64,000 nucleotides of DNA from Prevotella sp. P2-180 (GTDB taxonomy: Bacteria; Bacteroidota; Bacteroidia; Bacteroidales; Bacteroidaceae): the NCBI RefSeq assembly GCF_002251435.1, contig NZ_NPJI01000096.1, forward strand, positions 1 to 64,000. The letters run 5' to 3'. The position numbers were made by a program, and so were the translations under genes. The notes under the pieces were generated by a model. It saw nothing but the letters and a program-made list of their open reading frames with translations, searched no databases and was not told where the DNA came from. Below are positions 18,035 through 27,209 of the stretch, one piece after another (the stretch's first letter is position 1; each line of letters starts with the position of its first letter).

Positions 18035-18106
18035 ACTGCCTAACTCCTTAAACGCCAAAGGGTGGAAATATGAATGATTAATAACAATAAAAAAAGGAAG
18101 ACAACA

Positions 18107-18931
18107 ATGATAGAGGTAAACAATATCAGTTTCAGATACCCAGGAACGAAACACAACGTATTCAGCAACTTCAGCATGTCGCTCGAAGCAAACAACATAT
18201 ACGGACTGCTCGGGAAAAACGGAACAGGCAAGTCGACACTTCTCTACCTGATAAGCGGACTACTGAGACCTGCAAATGGAGAAGTGAAGGTAGACGGAAG
18301 ACTGGCTACAGACAGACTGCCAGAAATGCTGAAAGATATGTTTATAGTGCCAGAGGAGTTTAACCTGCCTGCTGTGACCCTCGACACCTATGTGAAGATA
18401 AACAAGCCTTTCTACCCCAACTTCAGCCAGGAAGTACTCGAAAGTTGTCTGAAAGACTTTGAACTACCTCAGACACTGAAGCTTAACGAACTCTCAATGG
18501 GACAAAAGAAAAAGGTGTATATGAGTTTTGCACTGGCTGCAGGCACAAAATACCTGTTTATGGACGAGCCTACCAACGGGCTTGACATTCCGTCGAAGAC
18601 ACAGTTCCGCAGGGTGATAGCAAACAACATGAGCGACGAACGGACACTGATAATCTCTACACACCAGGTACACGACGTGGAAACATTGCTCGACCACATT
18701 CTCATACTCAGCGAAAGCGAAATGCTACTGAACTCGTCGGTGAGCAACATTTGCGAACAATTCTCGTTCGAATACCGACAGCCTCAGGAAATGGACGACA
18801 CAGTGATATATGCCGAACCGACACTGCAAGGCAACGCAGTGATAGCGAAGAGAGAAGAAAACGATGACGAGACCCAGATGAACCTCGAACTGCTGTTTAA
18901 TGCAGTGGCAACCGGGAAGATAAAAATATAA
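18107..18931 (+). CDS. ABC transporter ATP-binding protein (YtrB-like)
   Basis: The 274-residue ATPase has Walker A (GKNGTGKST, about 37-45), signature LSMGQ, Walker B (Y-L-F-M-D-E-P-T-N-G-L-D) and a switch His in I-S-T-H-Q. A C-terminal extension of about 70 residues follows. The start MIEVNN at 18107 fits the family; the upstream ATG at 18074 adds a Lys/Asn-rich stretch unlike it. The partner is the permease 27 bases downstream. Such pairs with a GntR gene resemble the Ytr systems induced by cell-wall stress, but the substrate is not known. Confidence 0.88.
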   Translation: MIEVNNISFRYPGTKHNVFSNFSMSLEANNIYGLLGKNGTGKSTLLYLISGLLRPANGEVKVDGRLATDRLPEMLKDMFIVPEEFNLPAVTLDTYVKINKPFYPNFSQEVLESCLKDFELPQTLKLNELSMGQKKKVYMSFALAAGTKYLFMDEPTNGLDIPSKTQFRRVIANNMSDERTLIISTHQVHDVETLLDHILILSESEMLLNSSVSNICEQFSFEYRQPQEMDDTVIYAEPTLQGNAVIAKREENDDETQMNLELLFNAVATGKIKI

Positions 18932-18958
18932 ATAATAATTTTTAAAGAAGATACAACT

Positions 18959-19807
18959 ATGAACAAGATATTTGACTTACAGAGATTCGGAAACCTTGCA
19001 AAATGGGACATCCTGACAAACAAGAAGTTCTACATCAAAATAGTTATCGGCCTGACCATAGCATTAGCATTCATCTTCTGTTTCAACACATGGATAAACT
19101 CACAAGGCAGCAGCAGAATAGCCAGCGGCTACCACCTCGACTCACTTGCCAGAACGAGCATTTTTATTGCAACTGTAGTGATGTATGTTGCAGCCACATA
19201 CATATTCAACAACATGCAGACTAAAGAAATGCGAATAGAGTTTCTTATGCAGCCGGCATCAAACTTTGAAAAATATATGGTAAGGTTTTTGTCGATGACA
19301 GTAGGAGTGTTCCTTTTGGCAAGCGCATCAATAGTAGTAGCCGACCTCATCCATCAGCTCTTCTGCGTTGTGGCAGGTTACGACCTGAGAGGCTCTGTGA
19401 CAATGCATATACTGAACAATTACAACTCAGAAGATGCAAGACCTGGAATATTTGTCATGAAGGGAATGGAGCTGAACATAGGTGTAGCCACCATGGAGTA
19501 TGCAGCTTTGCTGTTCTTGCTCATAAACCATGCGTTCTACACCTTCTGCGGATCACTCTTCCGCCGCAATGTCTGGCTGTTAGCCATATGCTCTCACTTC
19601 ATCTTGGGCTTCACTATAGTAATATGTATATTTAAGCTTATTGACATGGGAGTTTTCAACGTGATATTCGCTAACGAGACAAGCATAAGCATCACCATCA
19701 ACACCATGCTCTTAGTAGGTACAGTGATAACAGGTTTACTATACTACGCAAGCTATAAGATATTCACACGTATGCAAGTGATAAACAACAAATGGTTGAA
19801 CCTTTAA
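18959..19807 (+). CDS. ABC transporter permease of the GntR operon
   Basis: The 282-residue integral membrane protein has about six spans (near 28-48, 65-85, 110-135, 178-200, 206-228, 240-262). No family signature can be named with confidence, but its place between an ABC ATPase and a GntR repressor identifies it as the permease. The gene start ATG at 18959 lies 27 bases after the ATPase stop. Confidence 0.8.
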   Translation: MNKIFDLQRFGNLAKWDILTNKKFYIKIVIGLTIALAFIFCFNTWINSQGSSRIASGYHLDSLARTSIFIATVVMYVAATYIFNNMQTKEMRIEFLMQPASNFEKYMVRFLSMTVGVFLLASASIVVADLIHQLFCVVAGYDLRGSVTMHILNNYNSEDARPGIFVMKGMELNIGVATMEYAALLFLLINHAFYTFCGSLFRRNVWLLAICSHFILGFTIVICIFKLIDMGVFNVIFANETSISITINTMLLVGTVITGLLYYASYKIFTRMQVINNKWLNL

Positions 19808-19820
19808 ACCCTCTACAAAC

Positions 19821-20174
19821 ATGAATTTCAGTAACGACAAGGCAATATACATACAGATGGCCGACCGCCTTTGCGACGAGATAATAGCCGGCACATACAA
19901 GGACGACGACCGCATTCCAAGCGTAAGGGAATATGCCGTGATGCTCCAGGTGAACACCAACACCGCGGTAAAGGCATTCGATCAGTTGGCCCGCGACGGC
20001 ATAATATACAACAAGCGCGGACTAGGCTACTTCGTGACAGCCGGAGCTTCTAAGGAGATAAAAAAAGCACGTAAGGCAGAATTTATGAAACAGACCCTGC
20101 CCGAACTCTTCAGACAGATGCAGCTCCTGGACATAACGATAGAAGACATTCAGAAAAAATGGCAGCAGCAATAG
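19821..20174 (+). CDS. GntR-family transcriptional regulator, YtrA subfamily
   Basis: The 117-residue protein has a winged helix at the N-terminus (I-Y-I-Q-M-A-D-R-L ... R-I-P-S-V-R-E-Y-A ... V-N-T-N-T-A-V-K-A-F-D-Q-L) and the G-L-G-Y-F-V wing. The C-terminal part is only about 45 residues of helix, too short for an effector domain and characteristic of YtrA-type repressors that pair with ABC operons. It ends the operon it probably represses, through the dyad at 17463-17486. Confidence 0.9.
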   Translation: MNFSNDKAIYIQMADRLCDEIIAGTYKDDDRIPSVREYAVMLQVNTNTAVKAFDQLARDGIIYNKRGLGYFVTAGASKEIKKARKAEFMKQTLPELFRQMQLLDITIEDIQKKWQQQ

Positions 20175-20269
20175 CACCATTAACATTATTTATACTATTA
20201 TTTGCAGCTTTTTGGTGACAGATAGCGTCAAACGAATGAAAAAACAAATTGTACATAACTGAATAAAAA

Positions 20270-20974
20270 ATGATTCATCTAAGAGACATAAACAAAACCT
20301 ACCAGGGAGCGCAGCCGCTTCACGTGCTGAAAGGCATAAATCTCGACATAGAGAAAGGAGAGTTCGTATCCATCATGGGTGCGTCAGGATCGGGAAAGTC
20401 AACACTGTTGAACATACTCGGTATACTCGACAACTACGACTCAGGCGAATACAGGCTTAACGACGTGCCCATCTGGAACCTAAGCGAGACACGTGCGGCA
20501 GAATACCGCAACCGCATGATAGGCTTTATCTTCCAATCGTTCAACCTCATCCCGTTTAAGACTGCTGTGGAAAACGTGGAGCTGCCACTGTTCTACCAAG
20601 GAGTGAGCAGGCGAAAACGTCACCAAATGGCAATGGAATATCTCGACAAACTCGGTCTCGCCCAATGGGCAAACCATTATCCCAACGAGATGTCGGGAGG
20701 TCAAAAGCAACGAGTGGCCATTGCAAGGGCTCTGATAACAAAACCACAGATAATTCTTGCCGACGAACCTACCGGCGCCCTTGACTCTAAGACCAGCGTT
20801 GAGGTAATGGACCTGCTGAAAAATCTCAACCGCGACGAAGGCATTACCATTGTCGTAGTGACTCACGAAGGCGGTGTGGCCAACGAGACAAACAAAATCG
20901 TCCACATCAAGGATGGTCTCATAGGTAACATCGAGGAAAACTTCGACCATCATGCGAATAGAGGATTTAAGTAG
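20270..20974 (+). CDS. MacB/LolD-type ABC transporter ATP-binding protein
   Basis: The 234-residue ATPase shows Walker A GASGSGKST, signature MSGGQKQR, Walker B I-I-L-A-D-E-P-T-G-A-L-D and the V-V-T-H switch, with the N-terminal R-D-I-N-K-T-Y of MacB/LolD ATPases. It energises the two FtsX-type permeases downstream. It starts 95 bases after the GntR gene; no good promoter was found there, so read-through from the GntR operon is possible. Confidence 0.92.
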   Translation: MIHLRDINKTYQGAQPLHVLKGINLDIEKGEFVSIMGASGSGKSTLLNILGILDNYDSGEYRLNDVPIWNLSETRAAEYRNRMIGFIFQSFNLIPFKTAVENVELPLFYQGVSRRKRHQMAMEYLDKLGLAQWANHYPNEMSGGQKQRVAIARALITKPQIILADEPTGALDSKTSVEVMDLLKNLNRDEGITIVVVTHEGGVANETNKIVHIKDGLIGNIEENFDHHANRGFK

Positions 20975-21006
20975 GCAAGTCTACTCGTCAACAAAAAAAC
21001 AACAAT

Positions 21007-22266
21007 ATGATTGAACTCTTTAAGGAAATATGGAGCACGGCCAAGAGAAACAAGCTCAGGACATCGCTCACCGGATTTGCAGTGGCATGGGGCATATTCA
21101 TGATCATATTCCTGCTCGGAGCCGGCAATGGGCTCATCAATGCGCAGCTTGACCAACAGAGCAGACACCTCGCCAACTCAATTAAGATTTTCGGAGGACA
21201 AACATCCAAACCATTCAAGGGTCTGGAAAAGGGCAGATTCATTACGCTGAAAGAAAGCGACGTGGAAATAACAGACAAGACCTTCAGCGACAACACTTCA
21301 AACGTAGGGTCGGAAATTTCCGTAAACGGGATAAACATCTCACTCGGCGACAACTACATATCAGCCCAGAGCCTCAACGGTGTCTACCCTTCTGACAAAG
21401 ACATTAACAGAAGAGAGATGATTACCGGACGATTCATCAACGACATCGACATGAAAGACCGACGCAAAGTGATTGCCCTATGGCAGACACAGGCGAAAGA
21501 ACTCGACAAAAACCCCGAAAGGCTTATTGGAAAGCATGTGAAAGTGGGAGAACTGGCATTTATGGTGGTGGGCATAGTGAAAGACGACAAGCAAGGTCAA
21601 AACAATACGGCCTTCATTCCATACACCACGTTGAAAACGGTATACTCAAAAGGCGACCAGGCTGGAAACATCCAGTTTGAAATAGAAAATCTCGTGACTG
21701 AAGAGCAGAATAAAGAGTTTGAAAAAAATTACCGAGCACACATCAACATCCAGCATAATGCCGCACCCGACGACGAGTCGGCCATGTATATATGGAACCG
21801 GTATACACAGAACATTCAGATGCAGACTGGTATAGGAATCATACGGACCGCGCTGTGGGTTATTGGCCTCTTCACACTCCTAAGCGGAATAGTGGGAGTA
21901 TCGAACATCATGCTTATCACGGTAAAGGAGCGCACAAAGGAATTCGGAGTAAGAAAGGCCATTGGCGCCAAACCATGGCAGATACTGAAACTGATAATTA
22001 CCGAAAGTGTAATAACGACGGCTCTGTTTGGATATATAGGCATGTTGTGCGGCATAGGCGCCAACGAATATATGAACGCCACAATTGGCCATGAGGTGGT
22101 AGACACAGGATTGTTCCAGGCTTCGATGTTCCTCGACCCCACAGTTGGTCTCGACGTTTGCATACAAGCCACTCTCGTAATTATCATAGCCGGCACCATA
22201 GCGGGACTCATACCAGCCATAAAGGCGGCAAGGGTAAGGCCGATAGAAGCGTTGAGAGCGGAGTAA
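21007..22266 (+). CDS. MacB-like FtsX-domain permease 1
   Basis: The 419-residue product has one N-terminal span (about 20-42), a large periplasmic MacB_PCD domain and three C-terminal spans with the FtsX motif around V-S-N-I-M-L-I-T-V-K-E-R-T-K-E-F-G-V-R-K-A-I-G-A. It ends with R-P-I-E-A-L-R-A-E, the usual tail of these permeases. It probably forms a heterodimer with the next permease to move a substrate (peptide, lipid or drug) from the periplasm through TolC. Confidence 0.92.
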   Translation: MIELFKEIWSTAKRNKLRTSLTGFAVAWGIFMIIFLLGAGNGLINAQLDQQSRHLANSIKIFGGQTSKPFKGLEKGRFITLKESDVEITDKTFSDNTSNVGSEISVNGINISLGDNYISAQSLNGVYPSDKDINRREMITGRFINDIDMKDRRKVIALWQTQAKELDKNPERLIGKHVKVGELAFMVVGIVKDDKQGQNNTAFIPYTTLKTVYSKGDQAGNIQFEIENLVTEEQNKEFEKNYRAHINIQHNAAPDDESAMYIWNRYTQNIQMQTGIGIIRTALWVIGLFTLLSGIVGVSNIMLITVKERTKEFGVRKAIGAKPWQILKLIITESVITTALFGYIGMLCGIGANEYMNATIGHEVVDTGLFQASMFLDPTVGLDVCIQATLVIIIAGTIAGLIPAIKAARVRPIEALRAE

Positions 22267-22290
22267 AAACTTTAAATATATAAAAATGGT

Positions 22291-23535
22291 ATGAAGTTTG
22301 ACATAGATAATTATCGGGAGATTATCGACACCATAACCCGAAACAAGACGAGGTCGTTTCTCACGGGATTCGGAGTGTTCTGGGGCGTGTTTATGCTCAT
22401 ATTCCTCATTGGAGGAGGAAAGGGCTTAAAGGAGATGCTACAGAAAAACTTTGCGGGGTTTGCCACTAACTCTGCTATGGTGTGGACACAGAACACAACA
22501 AAACCATACAAGGGATTTCGCAAAGGACGATACTTCTCCATGGTGGAAAAGGACATGGAAAGACTTAGGCAACATGTGCCAGAACTGGATGTAATCACAC
22601 CGGTGATGTTTGGAGGCACTAAGGATGCCGTGGTAGGCGACAAGTCGTTTACGGCAAATATCTCGGGAGTGAGTTTCGACTATCCCGAAATCAATCCGCC
22701 AATAATGTTCTACGGACGATTCCTCAACGAAATGGACATACGCGAAGGAAGAAAAGTGTGTGTCATAGGAAAGGAGGTTTACAAGAAACTCTTCCCTGGG
22801 GGCGGTGACCCTTGCGGAAAGTCCATAAGAATTGACGGTACATATTATAAGGTAGTGGGAGTAGACTACAAGGTGGACGGAATAAACATCAACGGGCGTC
22901 CCGACCAGCTTGTCACAATACCATACTCGCTGTTCAGAAAGATATACAACTCTGGCGACCAAATACACAGCCTTGCTGTCACAGCCAAGCCAGGAGTGGT
23001 GATGAGTTCCATAACCGACCGCATGCGAACAGTGATAGCCAGGGCACATACCGTAGATCCTACCGACGAGAAGGCCGTGACGCTTTTCAACACAGAGCTA
23101 CTCTTCACCATGCTCGACAACCTGTTTAATGGAGTTAACTTCCTTATATGGCTCATTGGTATAGGAACTTTGCTTGCCGGTGCCATAGGAGTTTCAAATA
23201 TCATGATGGTGACAGTGAAGGAGCGCACAACAGAGATAGGAATACGACGCGCCATCGGAGCTACTCCAAGAATGATACTCTCGCAGATTTTGTCAGAAAG
23301 CATCCTTCTTACTGCCGTGGCGGGAATGAGCGGAATACTATTCGGAGTCAGTCTCCTACAGATGCTTGAACTGGCCAACACCTCCGACGGCATCCTCACA
23401 GCCCACTTCCAGGTGGGATTCTGGACTGCCATAGGCGCAGCCCTTATCCTAAGTTTCCTTGGAGGACTCGCCGGACTCGCTCCTGCATGGAGGGCAATGA
23501 GTATTAAACCTGTGGATGCCATGAGAGACGAATAA
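22291..23535 (+). CDS. MacB-like FtsX-domain permease 2
   Basis: The 414-residue product has the same plan as the preceding permease, with the V-S-N-I-M-M-V-T-V-K-E-R-T-T-E-I-G-I-R-R-A-I-G-A core and the M-S-I-K-P-V-D-A-M-R-D-E tail. The two are clearly paralogous but diverged, in line with a heterodimer. The gap to permease 1 is 24 bases. Confidence 0.92.
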   Translation: MKFDIDNYREIIDTITRNKTRSFLTGFGVFWGVFMLIFLIGGGKGLKEMLQKNFAGFATNSAMVWTQNTTKPYKGFRKGRYFSMVEKDMERLRQHVPELDVITPVMFGGTKDAVVGDKSFTANISGVSFDYPEINPPIMFYGRFLNEMDIREGRKVCVIGKEVYKKLFPGGGDPCGKSIRIDGTYYKVVGVDYKVDGININGRPDQLVTIPYSLFRKIYNSGDQIHSLAVTAKPGVVMSSITDRMRTVIARAHTVDPTDEKAVTLFNTELLFTMLDNLFNGVNFLIWLIGIGTLLAGAIGVSNIMMVTVKERTTEIGIRRAIGATPRMILSQILSESILLTAVAGMSGILFGVSLLQMLELANTSDGILTAHFQVGFWTAIGAALILSFLGGLAGLAPAWRAMSIKPVDAMRDE

Positions 23536-23574
23536 ATTGAAAATTGAAAATTGAAAACAAAAAAAATACAAGAT

Positions 23575-24684
23575 ATGAAAAAGTACAGCAAACTGATTAT
23601 CGCGGTTTTCATCGCAATAGTCTTCATCGGAACATTCGTGTTTCTCTACAAAAAATCACAACCACAACCTGTAGTCTACAATGAATTTACACCATCTGTC
23701 ACCGACATCAACAAGACAACGGTGATAACAGGAAAGATTGAGCCACGAGACGAGGTGAGCGTGAAACCACAGATTAGCGGCATCATCACCCACCTTTATA
23801 AAGAAGCGGGCGACAAGGTGCAAGAAGGTGAAGTGATTGCCAAGGTAAAAGTGATTCCCGACATGGGACAACTTTCTTCAGCTGAAGCCCGCGTCAGACT
23901 GGCAGGCATCAACCTCAAACAGGCAAAAGTGGACTTCAAACGTGAAAAGGCACTTTATGACCAGAAACTCGTGTCGGACGAAGAGTTTGACAAAATAAAG
24001 CAGACACTTAAACAGGCCGAAGAAGAAGTGGCAGCTGCAAACGATGCACTGGAGGTAGTACGCGACGGTGTGTCGAAAAGCAATGCCAATGCAAGCTCAA
24101 CACTCATCAGATCAACCATCTCAGGCATCATTCTCGACATTCCAGTGAAGGTGGGAAACACCGTGGTGCTAAGCAACACATTCAACGACGGAACAACAAT
24201 AGCCACCGTGGCTGACATGAACGACCTCATCTTCCGCGGAAACATCGACGAGACAGAAGTTGGACGACTCGTACAAGGCATGCCCATGAAGATAACCATC
24301 GGTGCACTACAAGACCTGAAATTCGAGGCCACCCTCGAGTATATCTCGCCGAAGGCTGTGGAAAACAACGGAGCCAACCAGTTTGAGGTAAAGGCTGCGG
24401 TGAAAAGCGTCGACGGAGGCAAGATTCGTTCTGGATACAGTGCCAATGCCGAGATAGTACTCGACAAAGCCACTAAGGTAACAGCCATTCCCGAGAGCGC
24501 CATCGAGTTCAGCAACGACTCCACCTTCGTCTATCTTGTAAAGGGAACGGCAGAAAACAAGACCTACCAGCGAGTACCTGTCACTACAGGCATCAGCGAC
24601 GGTGTTAACATTGAGATAAAGAAAGGCGTAACCGTAAAGGACAAGGTGCGCGGACCACAAAAGGTGGCCGACAATAACAAGTAA
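23575..24684 (+). CDS. Periplasmic membrane fusion protein (HlyD/MacA type)
   Basis: The 369-residue protein has an N-terminal anchor (about 7-24), a lipoyl-like split domain (V-K-P-Q-I-S-G-I-I ... L-I-R-S-T-I-S-G-I-I), a coiled-coil hairpin rich in Glu, Lys and Ala between them, and a beta-barrel. It links the permeases to the TolC protein. The start MKKYSK at 23575 is preferred; the ATG at 23551 lies in a repeated AAATTGAAAA tract. Confidence 0.9.
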   Translation: MKKYSKLIIAVFIAIVFIGTFVFLYKKSQPQPVVYNEFTPSVTDINKTTVITGKIEPRDEVSVKPQISGIITHLYKEAGDKVQEGEVIAKVKVIPDMGQLSSAEARVRLAGINLKQAKVDFKREKALYDQKLVSDEEFDKIKQTLKQAEEEVAAANDALEVVRDGVSKSNANASSTLIRSTISGIILDIPVKVGNTVVLSNTFNDGTTIATVADMNDLIFRGNIDETEVGRLVQGMPMKITIGALQDLKFEATLEYISPKAVENNGANQFEVKAAVKSVDGGKIRSGYSANAEIVLDKATKVTAIPESAIEFSNDSTFVYLVKGTAENKTYQRVPVTTGISDGVNIEIKKGVTVKDKVRGPQKVADNNK

Positions 24685-24696
24685 AGGATAAAAAAG

Positions 24697-26034
24697 ATGA
24701 AAGCAATAACCATATTTTCAGCATTTCTGCTCACAGCGGCTCCCGTCTTCGCACAAACGAAGACGTGGACACTGCGTGAGTGTATCGACTACGCCATCGA
24801 CCACAACATCCAGGTCAAGCAGCAGAAGAACACTACAAGACAACAGCAGATACAACTCGACGACAACCGCGGCAACCACCTTCCCACAGTTGACGCATCT
24901 ATAGGCCAGGACTTCTCCTTCGGACGTGGCCTCACTGCACAGAACACTTACGAAAACTCCAATACAAGCAACACATCGTTCAAACTCGGCGCCTCGGTTC
25001 CCATCTTTATGGGCAACAAGATTGTCAACGCTGTAAAACTATCCCAGCTGAACCTCGACGCATCGCTTGCCGATCTCGAGAAGGCAAAGGACGACATACG
25101 CACACAAGTGGCCAAGGCATACGTCCAGATACTCTACGACATGGAAGTGAGCGATGTAGCACAAAGACAGATAGCCATCGACTCAGCACAAGTATACAGA
25201 CTCCAGAGAATGCTTGACGCGGGAAAGGCAAGCCCCGCAGAGGTATCAAGACAAAAGGCCACCCTCGCACAGAGCAAGCTGACAGCCACCAACGCCCAGA
25301 ACAACTGCCGCCTGTCGCTGCTCACGCTGAGCCAACTGCTTGAACTACCCACGCCTGAAGGCTTCGCCATCGAACGTCCCGACATTTCATCCATAGCTGT
25401 TGCTGCCAATGACGCAAGCTGCACTCTGCCCTCCCCCGACCTCATCTACTCTGAAGCTATAGGCATCAAGCCACAGGTGAAGGCAGAGCAGCTGCGCCTT
25501 TCAGGCACTGAATATAACATCAAGATAGCACGTGCCGACTACTTACCCTCACTATCGTTCTCGGCAGGCCTTGGCACCAACTATTACACTACCTCCGGAT
25601 TCACTGCCGACTCATTCGGCAAACAGCTGAAAAACAATTTCAGCCAGTATCTCGGTCTCAACCTTTCCATACCCATCTTCAACCATTTTTCCACACGCAA
25701 CAAGATTCGCACCGCAAAGATAGACCGCGAGAACCAAATGCTAAGACTGGAGAATACGAAGAAAGACTTGTACAAGGAGATACAACAAGTGTACTACAAC
25801 GCGGTAGCTTCACTCTGCAAGTACACCAGCAGCCTTGAAGCCAAGAAAAGCAACGACGACGCCTTTGAACTCACAAAGGCAAAATATGAAAACGGCAAAG
25901 CCACACTCACGGAGTTTAACGAGCAGAAAAACAATCTGCTAAAGGCAGAGAGCGACTTAGTGCAGGCAAAGTACGAATACCTCTACCAAACCTCACTGCT
26001 CGACTTCTATCGTGGACGTCAACTTACATTTTAA
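24697..26034 (+). CDS. TolC-family outer-membrane efflux protein
   Basis: The 445-residue product has a signal peptide (cut near VFAQ), the W-T-L-R-E-C-I-D-Y-A start of Bacteroidota TolC proteins and two OEP repeats with long helices (A-x-x-D-x-x-x-Q-V-A-K-A-Y and the second half around 290-420). It forms the outer-membrane channel of the efflux set and is the last gene of the operon, followed by a terminator. Confidence 0.92.
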   Translation: MKAITIFSAFLLTAAPVFAQTKTWTLRECIDYAIDHNIQVKQQKNTTRQQQIQLDDNRGNHLPTVDASIGQDFSFGRGLTAQNTYENSNTSNTSFKLGASVPIFMGNKIVNAVKLSQLNLDASLADLEKAKDDIRTQVAKAYVQILYDMEVSDVAQRQIAIDSAQVYRLQRMLDAGKASPAEVSRQKATLAQSKLTATNAQNNCRLSLLTLSQLLELPTPEGFAIERPDISSIAVAANDASCTLPSPDLIYSEAIGIKPQVKAEQLRLSGTEYNIKIARADYLPSLSFSAGLGTNYYTTSGFTADSFGKQLKNNFSQYLGLNLSIPIFNHFSTRNKIRTAKIDRENQMLRLENTKKDLYKEIQQVYYNAVASLCKYTSSLEAKKSNDDAFELTKAKYENGKATLTEFNEQKNNLLKAESDLVQAKYEYLYQTSLLDFYRGRQLTF

Positions 26035-26055
26035 ATCTCTCTCTTATATAACTGA

Positions 26056-26095
26056 AGAGGGCGGAAAGCTGTGAAGCTAACCGCCCTCTGTTTCT
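26056..26095 (+). terminator. Terminator of the efflux operon
   Basis: AGAGGGCGG pairs perfectly with CCGCCCTCT, followed by GTTTCTT. Confidence 0.75.
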
Positions 26096-26115
26096 TAATC
26101 AGAAGTACCTGTCAA

Positions 26116-26283
26116 TTAGGGAAGGCTGATTGCCTCAGAAGGACATACATCAGCGCAAGTGCCGCACTCTGTGCAGACATCAGGATTGATTGAATACTTC
26201 TCGCCCTCAGAGATTGCTCCTGCTGGGCACTCATCGATACATGTACCGCATGCGATACAGTCATCACCAATTACATAAGCCAT
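26116..26283 (-). CDS. 2[4Fe-4S] ferredoxin
   Basis: A 55-residue protein begins MAYVIGDDC and holds two cluster motifs of the form C-x2-C-x2-C-x3-C-P (Cys 9, 12, 15, 19 and 37, 40, 43, 47), each cysteine set binding one [4Fe-4S] cluster in part. This is the classical clostridial-type ferredoxin, a low-potential electron carrier for anaerobic metabolism. The gene is monocistronic. A -7 element (TACTTTTG on the minus strand) lies at 26325-26332. Confidence 0.95.
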   Translation of the reverse strand: MAYVIGDDCIACGTCIDECPAGAISEGEKYSINPDVCTECGTCADVCPSEAISLP

Positions 26284-26324
26284 AATAATATTCTTTTAAA
26301 AATTAATACCAAAAAATTATGATG

Positions 26325-26332
26325 CAAAAGTA
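26325..26332 (-). promoter_or_regulatory. -7 element upstream of the ferredoxin gene
   Basis: The minus strand reads TACTTTTG, a full match, about 42 bases before the start codon. No clear -33 element. Confidence 0.45.
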
Positions 26333-26442
26333 CGCATAATTTTTGAAATATACCACATTTTAAGTAGATAATTTTTATATTTATACAAATTCAAAATAAT
26401 CTACAACACAATAAAATGTGTCATCCTTTCGTTTTAATTAGT

Positions 26443-27189
26443 ATGAAAAGAATTGCAACTATCATATTCATAGCTTGTTTGACGGCTATTTCAGCTATCG
26501 CACAAGACAGGCAGGTGGAAAACAAGCCATACATCGACTTGCGTCCGCTGCATTTCGGCATTCACGTCGGATTTCACACACAGGATATTGAATTCAATAA
26601 TGTAGGACCTCAAACAGTGACGCTGCCCGACGGTTCTACAGCCACCCAGACCATTGTGTGCGATGCCGACAAGTGGAATCCTGGACTTAGTGTGGGAGTA
26701 TTGGCCGACATGCGCATTTCTGACTATCTCTCATTCCGTTTTGCCCCAACAATGCATTTCGGAGCAAAACACCTCGTGTTCAGAAACCTTTCTGCCACCG
26801 ACGAGGAGGGACGTCCAATGGAAACCACACAAGACATGAAAAACACATACGTATCGCTACCTCTCGACCTGAAGTTCAGTTCCAAGAGATATGGCAACTA
26901 CAGACCTTATCTTGTAGCGGGACTTAATCCCATGCTCAATCTCACTGCAAAGAGCGAGGACATAGTACAATTGAAACGCTACGACACTTTTGTGGAAATA
27001 GGATTCGGATGCGACCTTTATCTTCCATTCTTCAAACTCATTCCCGAACTGAAGTTCTGCTACAGCCTCTCCAACAGCCTCAATAAAAATCATGCCGACC
27101 AGCTGAAAGACGAGACACTAAAGGCTTACGCCAACTCGGTGTCAGCCGGTCACAGCAAAATGATCATACTCACATTTTATTTCGAGTAA
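26443..27189 (+). CDS. porT: PorT-family outer-membrane protein (type IX secretion)
   Basis: The 248-residue product has a signal peptide (MKRIATIIF to about AIAQ) and an eight-stranded beta-barrel pattern ending in I-I-L-T-F-Y-F-E with a terminal aromatic. The N-terminal segment (L-R-P-L-H-F-G-I-H-V-G-F), the early D-x-D-K-W-N-P-G-L-S-V-G-V strand and the L-P-L-D-L-K-F-S strand resemble PorT of Porphyromonas. PorT is needed for T9SS function, although its exact role is not settled. The start at 26443 is chosen for the signal peptide. Confidence 0.75.
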   Translation: MKRIATIIFIACLTAISAIAQDRQVENKPYIDLRPLHFGIHVGFHTQDIEFNNVGPQTVTLPDGSTATQTIVCDADKWNPGLSVGVLADMRISDYLSFRFAPTMHFGAKHLVFRNLSATDEEGRPMETTQDMKNTYVSLPLDLKFSSKRYGNYRPYLVAGLNPMLNLTAKSEDIVQLKRYDTFVEIGFGCDLYLPFFKLIPELKFCYSLSNSLNKNHADQLKDETLKAYANSVSAGHSKMIILTFYFE

Positions 27190-27209
27190 GAAATGATGAG
27201 TGAGATGAA

